DNA of 64,000 nucleotides from Hyphomicrobiales bacterium (GCA_011087605.1 JAALLE010000003.1:1-64000); one strand, 5' to 3'. Positions 26,116 to 35,289 are shown, counted from the first letter of the stretch. The notes: generated from the sequence alone by a model not told the origin. Numbers and translations: made by a program.

Positions 26116-26925
26116 TTAGCCGCGTGACATGCCTTCAGGCAGCGGGCGGTTTATTATCCCACGCAATTTGCCATGAATGGCATCGTTGCCGGCGACCAGG
26201 CGTCCGGTTTCATAAATTGAAGCTTGGGGATCAGGTTCTGAGACAAATCCACCGGCTTCACGCACCATCAACATGCCCGCAGCGACATCCCAGGCGGAAA
26301 GTCCGTCTTCCCAATATCCGTCGAATCGACCAGCAGCCACATAAGCGAGATTCAATGCCGCTGAACCTGTAGCCCGCACTCCGGCGGTTTGATTCATGAT
26401 GTTTCGCTGTTCAAACAGCGCTACGCCATGGCCCTTTTTATTGAGGGCTGGAATACCAGTGGCGATCACACATTCATCCAGCGAAGATCGGTTGGCCACA
26501 CGCATGCGGCGATCATTGACAAATGCTCCGCGACCTCTTTCGGCTGTGAACAACTCCTCGGTGATGGGGTTGTAAATGACACCGGCAACCAGCTGACCGG
26601 CAGATTCCAGTGCAAGCGAGACCGCAAAAAACGGATTGCCGTGCAAATAGTTCGTTGTCCCGTCCAGTGGGTCGATAATCCAGCGATGGTCGGAACCTGT
26701 GTCCACGACGCCACCTTCTTCCATCAAAAAGCAATATCCCGGACGGTCCTTGTTGAGCGAGTCGCGCAAAGTCTTTTCGGCCTTTAGGTCAGCCTGAGAA
26801 ACGAAGTCAGCCGGCCCCTTCACAGAAATCTGGAGGTTTTCAATTTCACCGAAATCTCGGGTCAGGGACCGACCTGCTTTTGAGGCGGCATTGACCATCA
26901 CGTTGAGTAGCGCAGAGCGGGCCAT
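26116..26925 (-). CDS. suhB: Inositol monophosphatase family protein SuhB
   Basis: A 269-residue Mg-dependent phosphatase. The metal-binding motifs are present: Glu-Glu-Gly in Met-Glu-Glu-Gly-Gly near residue 69, Trp-Ile-Ile-Asp-Pro-Leu-Asp-Gly-Thr-Thr-Asn near 82-92, and Trp-Glu-Asp-Gly-Leu-Ser-Ala-Trp-Asp-Val-Ala-Ala-Gly near 211. It hydrolyses inositol-1-phosphate-like substrates, and in E. coli SuhB also acts with NusA/NusG in rRNA antitermination. It is monocistronic on the minus strand. The 219 bases upstream of the ExbB gene and the 143 bases on the other side hold no further gene. Confidence 0.9.
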   Translation of the reverse strand: MARSALLNVMVNAASKAGRSLTRDFGEIENLQISVKGPADFVSQADLKAEKTLRDSLNKDRPGYCFLMEEGGVVDTGSDHRWIIDPLDGTTNYLHGNPFFAVSLALESAGQLVAGVIYNPITEELFTAERGRGAFVNDRRMRVANRSSLDECVIATGIPALNKKGHGVALFEQRNIMNQTAGVRATGSAALNLAYVAAGRFDGYWEDGLSAWDVAAGMLMVREAGGFVSEPDPQASIYETGRLVAGNDAIHGKLRGIINRPLPEGMSRG

Positions 26926-27068
26926 AATTGATTCTCGATCCTGTTAAGCCGCTTCAAAATGGTCGGCGTGATGTGAAGGGTGAATTGTGAGTTGCCGGAA
27001 CAACGCAAGTATTCGATCGGGGATTGATCACACTTTTGCCCAAGGTTCAAGGCGTTGATGACGACGAA

Positions 27069-28130
27069 CTAGCCCTTTGCAATTCGAGCAAGGCCTTTTG
27101 TCAGTTGATTGGCGGCTTCAATCGCACGTTTCTTGTCGATTTCAGGCAAAGCCTGAAACATCCGATCCAGTTCGGGGTCGCTAAAACCTGCCCGGCGGGA
27201 AATAATATACCAGGCACCAGCTTGGATCAGGTCAACTTTTTCCTCATCGGCAAAGGCATGAATGCGCGCTAATCGGTTTTGCGCCACGACATTGCCCTGC
27301 ACGGCCGCCCGGGTGAACCAAAATTGAGCCTGGACTTTGTCGCTGTCGCCACCACGTCCATTAGCCAGCCAAACCCCATACTCAACCTGGGCCGTATCAA
27401 GCCCGCCAAGCGCTGATTTTTTCAGCCAGGACCGGGCTTTTTCTTCATCGGAAAAATTTACCCCCTTGGCTTCGGCATAGATATTTGCCAGCGCATATTG
27501 CGCATCTGCAATACCGGCCTTGGCTGCAGCTTTGTAAAACGGCAATGCGCTTTGGAAACCGCTCCAGGTCGGGCGACGGGAAGTGATAATCTGTGCCAGG
27601 TTAAATTGCGCCCGCGGGTGCCCGGCATCAGCCGCTTTGCGCAAATAGTCCTCCCCCAGCTTCAAGTCCAATTCAACAAATTCACCTTGCAGCAGCAGGT
27701 TGCCATAATGAAACTGAGCCGCACGGCCGCCACCCTTTGCTGCAAACCGATACCAATTGGCCGCCTTTTTGCGATCACGGGCGATCCCGAGACCTTTCCA
27801 TAGCAGTTCAGCAATCAGCGTTTGTGCTGCCGGGTCACCGATTTCTGCTCTTGGTAGCGCCATTTCCAGCGCTGTCAGATAATAGCCTCTCTGGTAGGCA
27901 CCATAGGCATAGTCGGGGTTTGTCTTGGGAGAATCATCGACAATTGGATCCCCAGCATTGGCATCGGGCCCTGAAATTGGCGCAGGAAGTTGAGGGCCGT
28001 CAATTGGCTTTGTGAAGCGGAATGTTGATTCAGTTGCGAGGACAGGCTCTTGGGCTGCAGCAAATATCTGCAGCACCACGAAACCGGACAGAACCAGCTT
28101 AGTCTTCAATGGTTTCAAAACGTGGTGCAT
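27069..28130 (-). CDS. Exported Sel1-like repeat protein
   Basis: A 353-residue protein with an N-terminal signal peptide (Leu-Lys-Thr-Lys-Leu-Val-Leu-Ser-Gly-Phe-Val-Val-Leu, cleavage near Ala-Ala-Ala-Gln) and a series of about six Sel1-like repeats from residue 75 on. These are recognisable by repeated Ala-x-x-x-Leu-Gly/Ala-x-x-Tyr blocks such as Asp-Ala-Gln-Tyr-Ala-Leu-Ala-Asn-Ile-Tyr and Pro-Arg-Ala-Gln-Phe-Asn-Leu-Ala. Sel1 proteins are scaffolds for envelope or signalling complexes. The start overlaps the end of the ThiE-like gene by 32 bases, so the two are probably coupled. Confidence 0.82.
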   Translation of the reverse strand: MHHVLKPLKTKLVLSGFVVLQIFAAAQEPVLATESTFRFTKPIDGPQLPAPISGPDANAGDPIVDDSPKTNPDYAYGAYQRGYYLTALEMALPRAEIGDPAAQTLIAELLWKGLGIARDRKKAANWYRFAAKGGGRAAQFHYGNLLLQGEFVELDLKLGEDYLRKAADAGHPRAQFNLAQIITSRRPTWSGFQSALPFYKAAAKAGIADAQYALANIYAEAKGVNFSDEEKARSWLKKSALGGLDTAQVEYGVWLANGRGGDSDKVQAQFWFTRAAVQGNVVAQNRLARIHAFADEEKVDLIQAGAWYIISRRAGFSDPELDRMFQALPEIDKKRAIEAANQLTKGLARIAKG

Positions 28131-28827
28131 GGTCGTTCAACAACTGGTTGGCATGACGAACCCTGTCGGGTGCGGTGGAGTGTTCATTTGAATCTGGGGT
28201 TGGCGCAAAAATGGCCGCCCGCAATGCAACAAATTCCGCTCCGCTTTTGGCAACATCTACGATAGATTCGATATCGCTTCCACCCATAACAATACAGGGA
28301 ATTTCGACCATTTCGGACCACCACTGGCCAAGAGCGAGGTTTTTCGGGTGCGGTTCGGGGCGAATATCACCGTCAGGCTTGCCAAACATCAGATAATCCG
28401 GTTGCAATTCGCCAATGTTCAAAGCGTTGTGACGAGTTTTCACATTAGCCGCGCCAACCATCATGCCGGGGGATAATTTATCAATTGCATCCTTGAGCGC
28501 AGCTAGATCTTGGCCCAATTGCAATCCGTCCGCCTTTACCCTGCCAGCGATGCGGCTGTAATCGGCGATAATTGAAGCGATACCCATCTCCTGGGCTAAC
28601 TTGATCAGAGGTTCAACCATTTTCTGGAAGAGTGATTCGTCCAAGTCGGCGGGCGAAAATACTAGACTTGCTACATCACCAGCTGCGAGCAGGTCAGAAA
28701 ACTGGGATGGGGTGAAATGCGACATTTCTTCTGGCCCCATACATAGGACCAGCCTGCATCTGTCGAATGGGGATAGTTGGCTCTGCTCAGGCATACGCAC
28801 GGCATAAAGTGCACGCGCTTCCTGCAC
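28099..28827 (-). CDS. Thiamine phosphate synthase-like protein
   Basis: A 242-residue TIM-barrel protein resembling ThiE: Arg-Cys-Arg-Leu-Val-Leu near the start, Ala-Asp-Gly-Leu-Gln-Leu-Gly near residue 100, Gly-Lys-Pro-Asp-Gly, and the late Ile-Val-Met-Gly-Gly-Ser-Asp-Ile-Glu-Ser-Ile and Gly-Ala-Glu-Phe-Val-Ala-Leu-Arg. ThiE joins HMP-pyrophosphate and thiazole phosphate, but several canonical pyrophosphate-binding residues are not obvious, so it could be a paralogue rather than the thiamine enzyme. GTG 28827 has AAGG upstream; an ATG eleven codons in is an alternative start. It overlaps the Sel1 gene. Confidence 0.7.
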   Translation of the reverse strand: MQEARALYAVRMPEQSQLSPFDRCRLVLCMGPEEMSHFTPSQFSDLLAAGDVASLVFSPADLDESLFQKMVEPLIKLAQEMGIASIIADYSRIAGRVKADGLQLGQDLAALKDAIDKLSPGMMVGAANVKTRHNALNIGELQPDYLMFGKPDGDIRPEPHPKNLALGQWWSEMVEIPCIVMGGSDIESIVDVAKSGAEFVALRAAIFAPTPDSNEHSTAPDRVRHANQLLNDHAPRFETIED

Positions 28828-28870
28828 AAGGCCTTATTTTATAGATATTTTGTGCGTCTTAGTCCGGTGG

Positions 28871-29041
28871 TCAGCCCGTAGCGTTCAACCGCGCTATTTC
28901 ATCTTTAAGCTTGAGTTTTCTGCGCTTGATCTCAGCCAGCTCGGCATCACTTGAGGATGGGCTCGAGGTCAGATTGGCCAGTTCAGTTTCCAACAATTGG
29001 TGGCGTTGCTTAAGTTGTTCGACATGCGCAGTTACGGTCAT
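28871..29041 (-). CDS. DUF465 (YdcH-like) small coiled-coil protein
   Basis: A 56-residue helical protein with the DUF465 pattern: His-Val-Glu-Gln-Leu-Lys-Gln-Arg-His-Gln-Leu-Leu-Glu then Asp-Ala-Glu-Leu-Ala-Glu-Ile-Lys-Arg-Arg-Lys-Leu-Lys-Leu-Lys-Asp-Glu-Ile. GAGGAAACTC upstream of ATG 29041 fixes the start. It is divergent from a second DUF465 gene (29220-29426), and an inverted repeat lies between them. Function unknown. Confidence 0.85.
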   Translation of the reverse strand: MTVTAHVEQLKQRHQLLETELANLTSSPSSSDAELAEIKRRKLKLKDEIARLNATG

Positions 29042-29073
29042 GAGTTTCCTCTCGTTCATGTTGATACATAGCA

Positions 29074-29089
29074 GTGACAATGCTGTCAC
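29074..29089. promoter_or_regulatory. Inverted repeat between divergent DUF465 genes
   Basis: GTGACA-atgc-TGTCAC: 6-bp arms, 4-base spacer, 33 bases upstream of one DUF465 start and about 130 bases before the other. The position suits an operator serving one or both. No T-run is present. Confidence 0.35.
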
Positions 29090-29219
29090 AAATAAGCATC
29101 CGTGTCGAGAATTCGGCGGCAATATTGACCAGCTTGTGAATGGTTTTGGGGATATCTGGTTCGGGCTTGGCGTTGGGCGTGGGAGCGGCTAGAAGTGCCT
29201 CTTACAGAGGACGCAAATC

Positions 29220-29426
29220 ATGAACGATGATCAAGACCAAGCGCAGGCGCGAATGAAGCTGGCCCGATTGCAGCTTGAGCATGATGATTATCACGCTGCA
29301 ATCGATGCAATGATCGCACAGCGCTGCGACCCCCTGCAAATTCAGCGTTTGAAGAAGAAGAAACTTGAATTGAAGGATCGAATTGCCGTGGTTAAATCAA
29401 CCTTGATTCCGGACATTATCGCATGA
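29220..29426 (+). CDS. DUF465 (YdcH-like) small protein, second copy
   Basis: A 68-residue helical protein with the DUF465 ending [14 protein letters not shown], and an Asp-Tyr-His-Ala-Ala-Ile-Asp-Ala-Met core. An AGAGGACG purine run lies just upstream of ATG 29220. Its stop overlaps the purE start (ATGA at 29423-29426), so it is coupled to the purine genes. The pairing is common in alphaproteobacteria and its meaning is unknown. Confidence 0.87.
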   Translation: MNDDQDQAQARMKLARLQLEHDDYHAAIDAMIAQRCDPLQIQRLKKKKLELKDRIAVVKSTLIPDIIA

Positions 29427-29914
29427 CCGCGGACAGACCCACAGTCGCCGTCATTATGGGTAGCCAATCGGATTGGGCGACAATGAAACACACCACCGAC
29501 ATTCTTGATCGGCTTGAGGTCAATTATGAAGCCAGGATCGTATCCGCCCACCGCACTCCAGATCGCATGGTAGCCTTTGCCAAGTCTGCAAAAGACAATG
29601 GATTCAAAGTGATAATTGCTGGTGCAGGCGGGGCCGCGCATCTTCCGGGAATGGTGGCTGCCTTAACGCCATTACCTGTGTTCGGAGTTCCCGTTCAATC
29701 CAGGACCTTGTCCGGCAAGGATAGTCTCCTCTCCATCGTGCAGATGCCTGCCGGCATACCCGTGGGCACATTGGCCATCGGCCAGGCGGGAGCCGCAAAC
29801 GCCGCCTTGCTGGCAGCTGCAGTTTTGGCGTTGTCGGACGAAAAATTGGCCAACAGACTGGAGGCCCATCGCAGTGCTCAAACCGACGCCGTGGGGGAGG
29901 TGCCGGTTGACTAA
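29423..29914 (+). CDS. purE: N5-carboxyaminoimidazole ribonucleotide mutase
   Basis: A 163-residue class I PurE, which converts N5-CAIR to CAIR in purine synthesis. Characteristic segments are Met-Gly-Ser-Gln-Ser-Asp-Trp near residue 12, Ser-Ala-His-Arg-Thr-Pro-Asp-Arg near 41 (active-site His), and [10 protein letters not shown] near 68. It overlaps the preceding DUF465 stop and the following purK start, giving a tightly coupled operon. Confidence 0.95.
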   Translation: MTADRPTVAVIMGSQSDWATMKHTTDILDRLEVNYEARIVSAHRTPDRMVAFAKSAKDNGFKVIIAGAGGAAHLPGMVAALTPLPVFGVPVQSRTLSGKDSLLSIVQMPAGIPVGTLAIGQAGAANAALLAAAVLALSDEKLANRLEAHRSAQTDAVGEVPVD

Positions 29915-30998
29915 GGCCAGGACTCTGACAGCATCGCTGTCCCCAAATTCAACCATTGGCATTATTGGTGGCGGGCAACTGGCTCGCATGCTGGCGTCCA
30001 GCGCGGCGCGTTTGGGTTTCCACACAATTGTGCTTGAACCGGGGGCGGATTGTCCTGCGGCGCAAACCTGCAATCGACATATTGTCGCAGCTTATGATGA
30101 CGAATCTGCCCTGGCGGAATTGGCAAATGCCTGTGATGTCGTGACATACGAATTTGAAAACGTACCGCTTTCAGCAGCCGATCATCTAACCAGCCGTGTG
30201 CCGCTTTATCCACCGGCCAAAGCATTGGAGGTTTCTCAGGACCGTTTGCTGGAGAAGCAGTTTTTGCAACAGGCAGGACTAGAAGTTGCCGATTTCCACA
30301 ATGTTGAGGCTCCAACGGACCTGGTTGAAGCACTGCAGCAATTTGGTGGTGGCGTGTTGAAAACCCGCCGGTTTGGATATGATGGCAAAGGCCAGCATGT
30401 GTTTGCCTCAGCAGATGTTTCCGTCGACGAGGCGCAGTCCGTTCTGGAGCAATTGGGAACCGGACCATTCGTGCTGGAGCGGTTGATTGACTTTGTCAGT
30501 GAATTTTCGGTGATTGCCGGCCGTTCGACCGATGGGAATACCTGTGCTTACGACCCATCGACCAACATTCACGAAGCGGGGATTTTGCGTCGCTCAACGG
30601 TGCCCGCCGCATTAGAGGACGGACTGGCACAACGAGCCTGCAGCATGGCGGTCACATTGTTGGACGCGCTGGATTATGTGGGTGTCATCGGGGTGGAGTT
30701 TTTTCTGGCCAACAACGGCCTGCTGATCAATGAGTTCGCTCCGCGTGTGCACAATTCCGGCCATTGGACCCGTGAAGCCTGCGCGACTTCGCAGTTTGAG
30801 AATCACATTCGGGCGATATCTGGCCATGCGTTGGGCTCTGTTCAGCGTTACCATGATTGTGAAATGATCAATTTGCTTGGTGATGAGGGCACGCAAATCG
30901 CTACATATTTGTCGCAACAGGCTTCGCAGGTCACACTCTATGGTAAAAGCGAGGCCCGTCCCGGTCGTAAAATGGGGCATGTGACACGGCTTATTTAA
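29907..30998 (+). CDS. purK: 5-(Carboxyamino)imidazole ribonucleotide synthase
   Basis: A 363-residue ATP-grasp enzyme that makes N5-CAIR from AIR, ATP and bicarbonate, supplying PurE. The N-terminal [12 protein letters not shown] and the ATP-gr[13 protein letters not shown] are diagnostic, with [12 protein letters not shown] near the end. TTG 29907, a few bases after a GGGGGAGG site and overlapping the purE stop, is the likely start; an upstream GTG at 29874 would overlap purE by 41 bases. Confidence 0.94.
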   Translation: MTKARTLTASLSPNSTIGIIGGGQLARMLASSAARLGFHTIVLEPGADCPAAQTCNRHIVAAYDDESALAELANACDVVTYEFENVPLSAADHLTSRVPLYPPAKALEVSQDRLLEKQFLQQAGLEVADFHNVEAPTDLVEALQQFGGGVLKTRRFGYDGKGQHVFASADVSVDEAQSVLEQLGTGPFVLERLIDFVSEFSVIAGRSTDGNTCAYDPSTNIHEAGILRRSTVPAALEDGLAQRACSMAVTLLDALDYVGVIGVEFFLANNGLLINEFAPRVHNSGHWTREACATSQFENHIRAISGHALGSVQRYHDCEMINLLGDEGTQIATYLSQQASQVTLYGKSEARPGRKMGHVTRLI

Positions 30999-31193
30999 GC
31001 GTGAACGGCTCTGGCCCGACAATTCCTTCGCAACAACAAAATCAATACTGGACAAAGTCCTGCAGTTTGAGTAAATCAGGGTCAGTCGGTTCCCTTGTGG
31101 GTTCCGAGAGCCTTGGTTGTTGCCCACAGATTCTAATATTTCTGAGCACAAACCAGATCTCTGAAAATACAATCGTAATGATGGGAAAAGCCC

Positions 31194-31418
31194 GTGCAAG
31201 TCGTCGTTCGTGACAACAATGTTGATCAAGCTCTCCGCGCTCTTAAAAAGAAGCTGCAGCGTGAGGGTGTATTTCGTGAAATGAAACTGCGGAATTTTTA
31301 TGAAAAGCCTTCTGAAAAGCGTGCCCGTGAAAAGGCTGAAGCTGTGCGCCGTGCGCGCAAATTGGCACGCAAACACGCGCAGCGTGAAGGTTTGATCCCG
31401 GGAAAGCCTTCCCGTTAG
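31194..31418 (+). CDS. rpsU: 30S ribosomal protein S21
   Basis: A 74-residue basic protein with the S21 pattern [18 protein letters not shown] and Phe-Tyr-Glu-Lys-Pro-Ser-Glu-Lys-Arg. It has the longer, Arg/Lys-rich tail typical of alphaproteobacteria. It starts at GTG 31194. It is monocistronic with a hairpin terminator at 31498-31528. Confidence 0.95.
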   Translation: MQVVVRDNNVDQALRALKKKLQREGVFREMKLRNFYEKPSEKRAREKAEAVRRARKLARKHAQREGLIPGKPSR

Positions 31419-31497
31419 TTCAAACTCATTCGAAGTCCTGTTTGGCGTCTTGGTATGTCGCCGCGGTTTCGCCGAAATTCGGATATATCAGTTAAGG

Positions 31498-31528
31498 GGG
31501 TGGCCGACTTGTTATCGGGCGCCCTTTT
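31498..31528 (+). terminator. Rho-independent terminator after rpsU
   Basis: GGGTGGCCGA (31498-31507) and TCGGGCGCCC (31515-31524) form a 10-bp stem with one G-U pair and one mismatch, a 7-base loop, then TTTT. It lies about 80 bases after the rpsU stop and before the lipoprotein gene. Confidence 0.7.
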
Positions 31529-31617
31529 CGTATGTCAGCATATTGGGTAGGACTTTTTGGTGCTGAAAATTCAAAGTGATTGAGTTGCCAAATTGCCGAA
31601 GAGGGCGGGAACTACAA

Positions 31618-32442
31618 ATGTCAAATAACTTCCGATGGTTGATTGTCACCGGCGCTTTGGCAGCTGCAGTGATGATGAGCGGTTGCACCACTTCCAATAC
31701 GACGCGCGGTTTGAGCATTGAAAAAGAGCAGGGGTCGGAAGAAAATATTTCATCCTTGACCAGAGTTGTTGAGCGTAATCCCAATGATCCTGAAGCTTAT
31801 AACGTGCGTGGGTCGGCCTATGGGCGGGCCGGGCTTTATGATGAGGCACTGGAAGACTTCAATCGGGCAATCAGCCTGAACCGTCGGTTTTACCAAGCCT
31901 ATTCCAACCGCGCGCTGATGTATAAGAATACCGGCAAATACAAAAATGCAGCGCGGGATTATAATGCGGCGTTGGCGATTAACCCGAATTATTCAGAAGC
32001 CTATATTGGCCGTGGCGATGTTTATGACCAGGCCAACAGGCCCCAATCAGCGCTGCGCGACTATCAGCGCGCTATCCGACTGGGCACAACCAATCCCCGA
32101 GCCTATCACCGACGCGGCCTGCTATTGCAGCGTCAGCGAAACCATTCGGCAGCAATAGAAGATTTTTCAAAGGCTCTGTCGTTTGAAGACCAGCGCCCGG
32201 AACCGTATAACGGCCGCGGCCTTTCGTATCTGGCAATGGGCGCGCTTGACAATGCTCTGGATGATTTCAACACCGCGTTGAAACTGAATCCCAATTATGC
32301 GGAAGCCTGGACAAACCAGGCATTGGTTTTCGAGCAACGGGGCCAAAAGAAACGGGCGTTTAAGAGCTATGCCAGAGCCGCGGCTCTTGATCCAAGATAT
32401 GGACCGGCAAAAGACGGTATGAAACGCACCAGGGGTGCCTGA
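31618..32442 (+). CDS. TPR-repeat lipoprotein (NlpI-like)
   Basis: A 274-residue lipoprotein: signal peptide with lipobox Met-Ser-Gly-Cys (Cys23), then about six tetratricopeptide repeats from residue 55 to 265. Each carries the usual Tyr/Ala-rich helices, for example Ala-Tyr-Ser-Asn-Arg-Ala-Leu-Met-Tyr-Lys-Asn and Ala-Tyr-Ile-Gly-Arg-Gly-Asp-Val-Tyr. This architecture matches NlpI-like outer-membrane adaptors that scaffold peptidoglycan enzymes. ATG 31618 is preferred because an earlier start would place 14 charged residues before the signal. Partner enzymes are not adjacent. Confidence 0.83.
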   Translation: MSNNFRWLIVTGALAAAVMMSGCTTSNTTRGLSIEKEQGSEENISSLTRVVERNPNDPEAYNVRGSAYGRAGLYDEALEDFNRAISLNRRFYQAYSNRALMYKNTGKYKNAARDYNAALAINPNYSEAYIGRGDVYDQANRPQSALRDYQRAIRLGTTNPRAYHRRGLLLQRQRNHSAAIEDFSKALSFEDQRPEPYNGRGLSYLAMGALDNALDDFNTALKLNPNYAEAWTNQALVFEQRGQKKRAFKSYARAAALDPRYGPAKDGMKRTRGA

Positions 32443-32519
32443 CAGGTATTTAGCTTCACGCGCAATTAAAAGGGGCAACTAAACAGGCCCCGGTGATCTA
32501 TGTGTGAACTTGGAAAAGC

Positions 32520-32741
32520 TTAGGCGAGAATTTTCGCCAGGATCATCAAGACGATGAAAGCCAGAGTTCCACCAACCAGTCCGCCGCCCATGAAAAACCC
32601 GACTGCCATGGCCAGCAAAAGTGCCACGTTAAACAAAATGCCCCATTTGGTGAGGAGCAGGAACATCGAATAGGTCTGTTCATGCTGAGGGTAGTCCATC
32701 GGAGCGCCCTCTTCATTTAGTTCATATGTTTGATCAGCCAT
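32520..32741 (-). CDS. aa3-type cytochrome c oxidase subunit IV
   Basis: A 73-residue protein with a short polar N-terminus containing Met-Asp-Tyr-Pro-Gln-His-Glu-Gln-Thr-Tyr followed by two hydrophobic stretches. This is the signature of the bacterial aa3 oxidase subunit IV family, a small accessory subunit of haem-copper oxidase. It is an orphan here; the other cox genes are not in the window. Its assignment rests on the conserved H-E-x-T-Y block. Confidence 0.87.
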   Translation of the reverse strand: MADQTYELNEEGAPMDYPQHEQTYSMFLLLTKWGILFNVALLLAMAVGFFMGGGLVGGTLAFIVLMILAKILA

Positions 32742-32858
32742 TAGTTTCGCTCTTTATTGGTGGGGCGTAAGCCATAAATCCTTACCAGACAAATAGACCA
32801 ACGCGGTGTGTTTGGGCAAGACAATGCTGTAAATATTGTCTCACTTAAGGGTGAATTA

Positions 32859-33254
32859 TCACGATCTTTTCAAATTGAACGGTGAACCAACCGTTGGCAC
32901 GCAATACATCGTGTCGTCAGTCAGTCGGTCACACTTTGCCTTCACTGCGGTATTGGTTGCTGCCCCAACAAATTCCAGGTCGATGACCTTCTCGGAAACA
33001 ATCACGTATTTTCCAATCGCCAGTTGTTTGTCGCCACTCGGTGATCGCGAAATGAATTTACCGCCCTTGAAATCTGCTTCATATACGCCCTTTGCAGCTT
33101 CGTCGGTCGGAAGCCAGGTGCCGTTGAGCACGGCGCTGGGGTTAGGAGTTAAAGACCCTTCGATACCGGTCCTGGAACTCCCCGAATTTGTCTGACACGC
33201 TGTCAGCAGGGCGATTGAAGTCATACAAACTAAGATCAGTTGAATGTGGCGCAT
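32859..33254 (-). CDS. Omp10-like outer-membrane lipoprotein
   Basis: A 131-residue lipoprotein (lipobox Leu-Thr-Ala-Cys at Cys20) with a single small beta-barrel-like domain. The block Leu-Asn-Gly-Thr-Trp, then Ala-Ile-Gly-Lys-Tyr-Val-Ile-Val, Val-Lys-Ala-Lys-Cys-Asp, Thr-Met-Tyr-Cys and Gly-Ser-Pro-Phe-Asn-Leu-Lys-Arg aligns with Brucella Omp10, including the two disulfide-forming cysteines. The fold resembles AprI/Inh protease inhibitors. Function in the cell is unclear. Confidence 0.72.
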   Translation of the reverse strand: MRHIQLILVCMTSIALLTACQTNSGSSRTGIEGSLTPNPSAVLNGTWLPTDEAAKGVYEADFKGGKFISRSPSGDKQLAIGKYVIVSEKVIDLEFVGAATNTAVKAKCDRLTDDTMYCVPTVGSPFNLKRS

Positions 33255-33347
33255 GTTAACACTCCGGGTCTGCTTTGCCGTTCTGGACGGTAATCTAGCT
33301 TATACTATGGCTTGATCTGATTAAAACTATAGTAAAATTGAACAAAC

Positions 33348-35201
33348 TTAGTCCACATCAATCGCTTCTAATTCGTCAATCAGGCCCTCTATCACCGACA
33401 ATCCTTTCGTCCAGAAAGCCGGGGCACTGGCATCCAGACCGAATGGTGCCAGCAACTCAGAGTGGTGCTTCGATCCGCCAGCTTTTAGCATGTCAAAATA
33501 TTTTTCCTGAAACCCGGCTTCCGAATTTTGATAAACTGAGTACAGGGAATTCACCAGGCAATCACCAAATGCGTAGGCATAGACGTAAAACGGTGAGTGG
33601 ATGAAATGGGGAATATACGTCCAGAATGTTTCATACCCCGGGCCAAGCCGAACAGCCGGTCCAAGGCTGGATTCCTGCACCGACATCCAGCAGTCGCAGA
33701 TCTGTTGGCTGGTTAGTTCTCCGTTGCGTCGTTCTTCGTGGACTTTGCGTTCAAAAAGATAAAAGGCAATTTGACGCACCACTGTGTTGATCATGTCTTC
33801 CACTTTAGCTGCCAGCATGGCTTTGCGTTCTTGCGCCGAAGCCGCTTGGTCAAGCAGCGAGCGAAATGTCAGCATTTCACCAAACACGCTGGCCGTCTCA
33901 GCAAGGGTCAATGGTGTGGATGCCATGAGCGGTCCCTGGCCACCGGCCAGCACCTGATGCACCCCGTGGCCAAGTTCATGGGCCAGCGTCATGACATCGC
34001 GAGGTTTGCCCTGATAGTTCAGCAGGATGTAAGGATGGGCCGACGGCACAGTGGGATGGGCAAATGCGCCGGGGGATTTGCCCGGGCGGACTGGTGCATC
34101 GATCCAGTTCTTATCGAAGAATTCTGTTGCAATGTCGGCCATGGAGGGGGCAAACCCCTGATAAGCCTGCAGGACAGTCTGCCTTGCTTCGTCCCATTGG
34201 ATGACTCGTTGAGGCCCCTCCGGCAGCGGCGCGTTGCGGTCCCAATGATTGAGCACGTCCATGCCCATCCATTTGGCCTTCATCTTGTAATAACGGTGGG
34301 ATATTCGTGGAAAAGCATCTTCGACCGCAGCAACCAGAGCATCAACAACCGGTGGCTCAACGCGATTTGCCAGGTGGCGGGATTCAGCGACGTCTTCGAA
34401 ACCGCGCCAGTTGTCGCTGATCTGTTTGTCCTTGGCCAGTGTGTTAGTGATCAGGGTAAAAAGTCGAATATTTTCCGAGAACGTAGTGGCCAGCGCCTCG
34501 GAGGCTGATTTGCGCACCTCGCCCGACTTGTCCTGAAGGCGATTTAGCACGAGTTCTATCGCCAGCGGCTCTTCTTCGCCATCGATATTGAACCGCAGAT
34601 CCGACATTGTCTCATCAAACAGGCGATTGAATGCGGAGGCGCTGGTGGAAGATTTTTCCAGAAACAGTCGCTCGAGCTGGTCTTCCAACTGGTAGGGTTT
34701 GTCGAGCCGCAAATCCGTTAGCCAGGGTTGGTAATAAGCCAGTTCCTGGCTTGCAGAAATCGCCTTTTTTATTGCCGAATCTGTCAATTGATTGAGTTCC
34801 AGCGTGAAAAACAGAAGATGGCTGCCAGCAACCGTCAGCCGCTCCTGCACGTCGCCGTAAAACTTGCCATTTGCCGGATCAGCGGAATCGCCTGCATAAA
34901 TCAAACCGGCATAGGAAATAATCCGGCCAAGTTCTTCCTCCAGTACTTCATAATCTGAAATCGATTTTGCCAGTTCATCGCCACCATCAGACAGCAGGCC
35001 GGCCAGTTTGCCCTTGTAGCGGGTTTCAAACTGTTGAGCCTTTTCGACCGCACTGTCGAAGTCTTGTTGAAACGCTTGCGAAGACTTGCCCGGATACAGA
35101 TCGTTGAGATTCCATTCTGGCAGCGAACCAAATTCCGATTGAACCGCGCCTGTCGTTCCGGCCACAGCAGATTTTACTGCAGATTGAGTTGGGCAATACA
35201 T
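33348..35201 (-). CDS. pepF: M3-family oligoendopeptidase F
   Basis: A 617-residue zinc metallopeptidase. The catalytic His-Glu-Leu-Gly-His is at residues 408-412, with a third ligand Glu about 25 residues later (Leu-Ala-Glu-Thr-Ala). The N-terminal helical lobe and the substrate-binding Tyr-rich region near the C-terminus (Phe-Tyr-Val-Tyr-Ala-Tyr-Ala-Phe-Gly) are typical. It cleaves short peptides in the cytoplasm. ATG 35201 with AAGGAA upstream is chosen over an upstream start 69 bases earlier. It is divergent from the response-regulator gene. Confidence 0.9.
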   Translation of the reverse strand: MYCPTQSAVKSAVAGTTGAVQSEFGSLPEWNLNDLYPGKSSQAFQQDFDSAVEKAQQFETRYKGKLAGLLSDGGDELAKSISDYEVLEEELGRIISYAGLIYAGDSADPANGKFYGDVQERLTVAGSHLLFFTLELNQLTDSAIKKAISASQELAYYQPWLTDLRLDKPYQLEDQLERLFLEKSSTSASAFNRLFDETMSDLRFNIDGEEEPLAIELVLNRLQDKSGEVRKSASEALATTFSENIRLFTLITNTLAKDKQISDNWRGFEDVAESRHLANRVEPPVVDALVAAVEDAFPRISHRYYKMKAKWMGMDVLNHWDRNAPLPEGPQRVIQWDEARQTVLQAYQGFAPSMADIATEFFDKNWIDAPVRPGKSPGAFAHPTVPSAHPYILLNYQGKPRDVMTLAHELGHGVHQVLAGGQGPLMASTPLTLAETASVFGEMLTFRSLLDQAASAQERKAMLAAKVEDMINTVVRQIAFYLFERKVHEERRNGELTSQQICDCWMSVQESSLGPAVRLGPGYETFWTYIPHFIHSPFYVYAYAFGDCLVNSLYSVYQNSEAGFQEKYFDMLKAGGSKHHSELLAPFGLDASAPAFWTKGLSVIEGLIDELEAIDVD

Positions 35202-35274
35202 GATTATTTCCTTGCCGTATCGGACATTGGTTGAAGCATTGAAATTGGTCCTAGCATTGTCGAATGCCACACCG

Positions 35275-35289
35275 TTAACGAATTATTAG
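35275..35289. promoter_or_regulatory. Near-consensus CtrA-type box
   Basis: TTAA-CGAATTA-TTAG fits TTAA-N7-TTAA in 7 of 8 fixed positions. It lies between the divergent pepF and response-regulator genes, 81-95 bases upstream of the latter. A CtrA role is inference from the motif. Confidence 0.4.
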
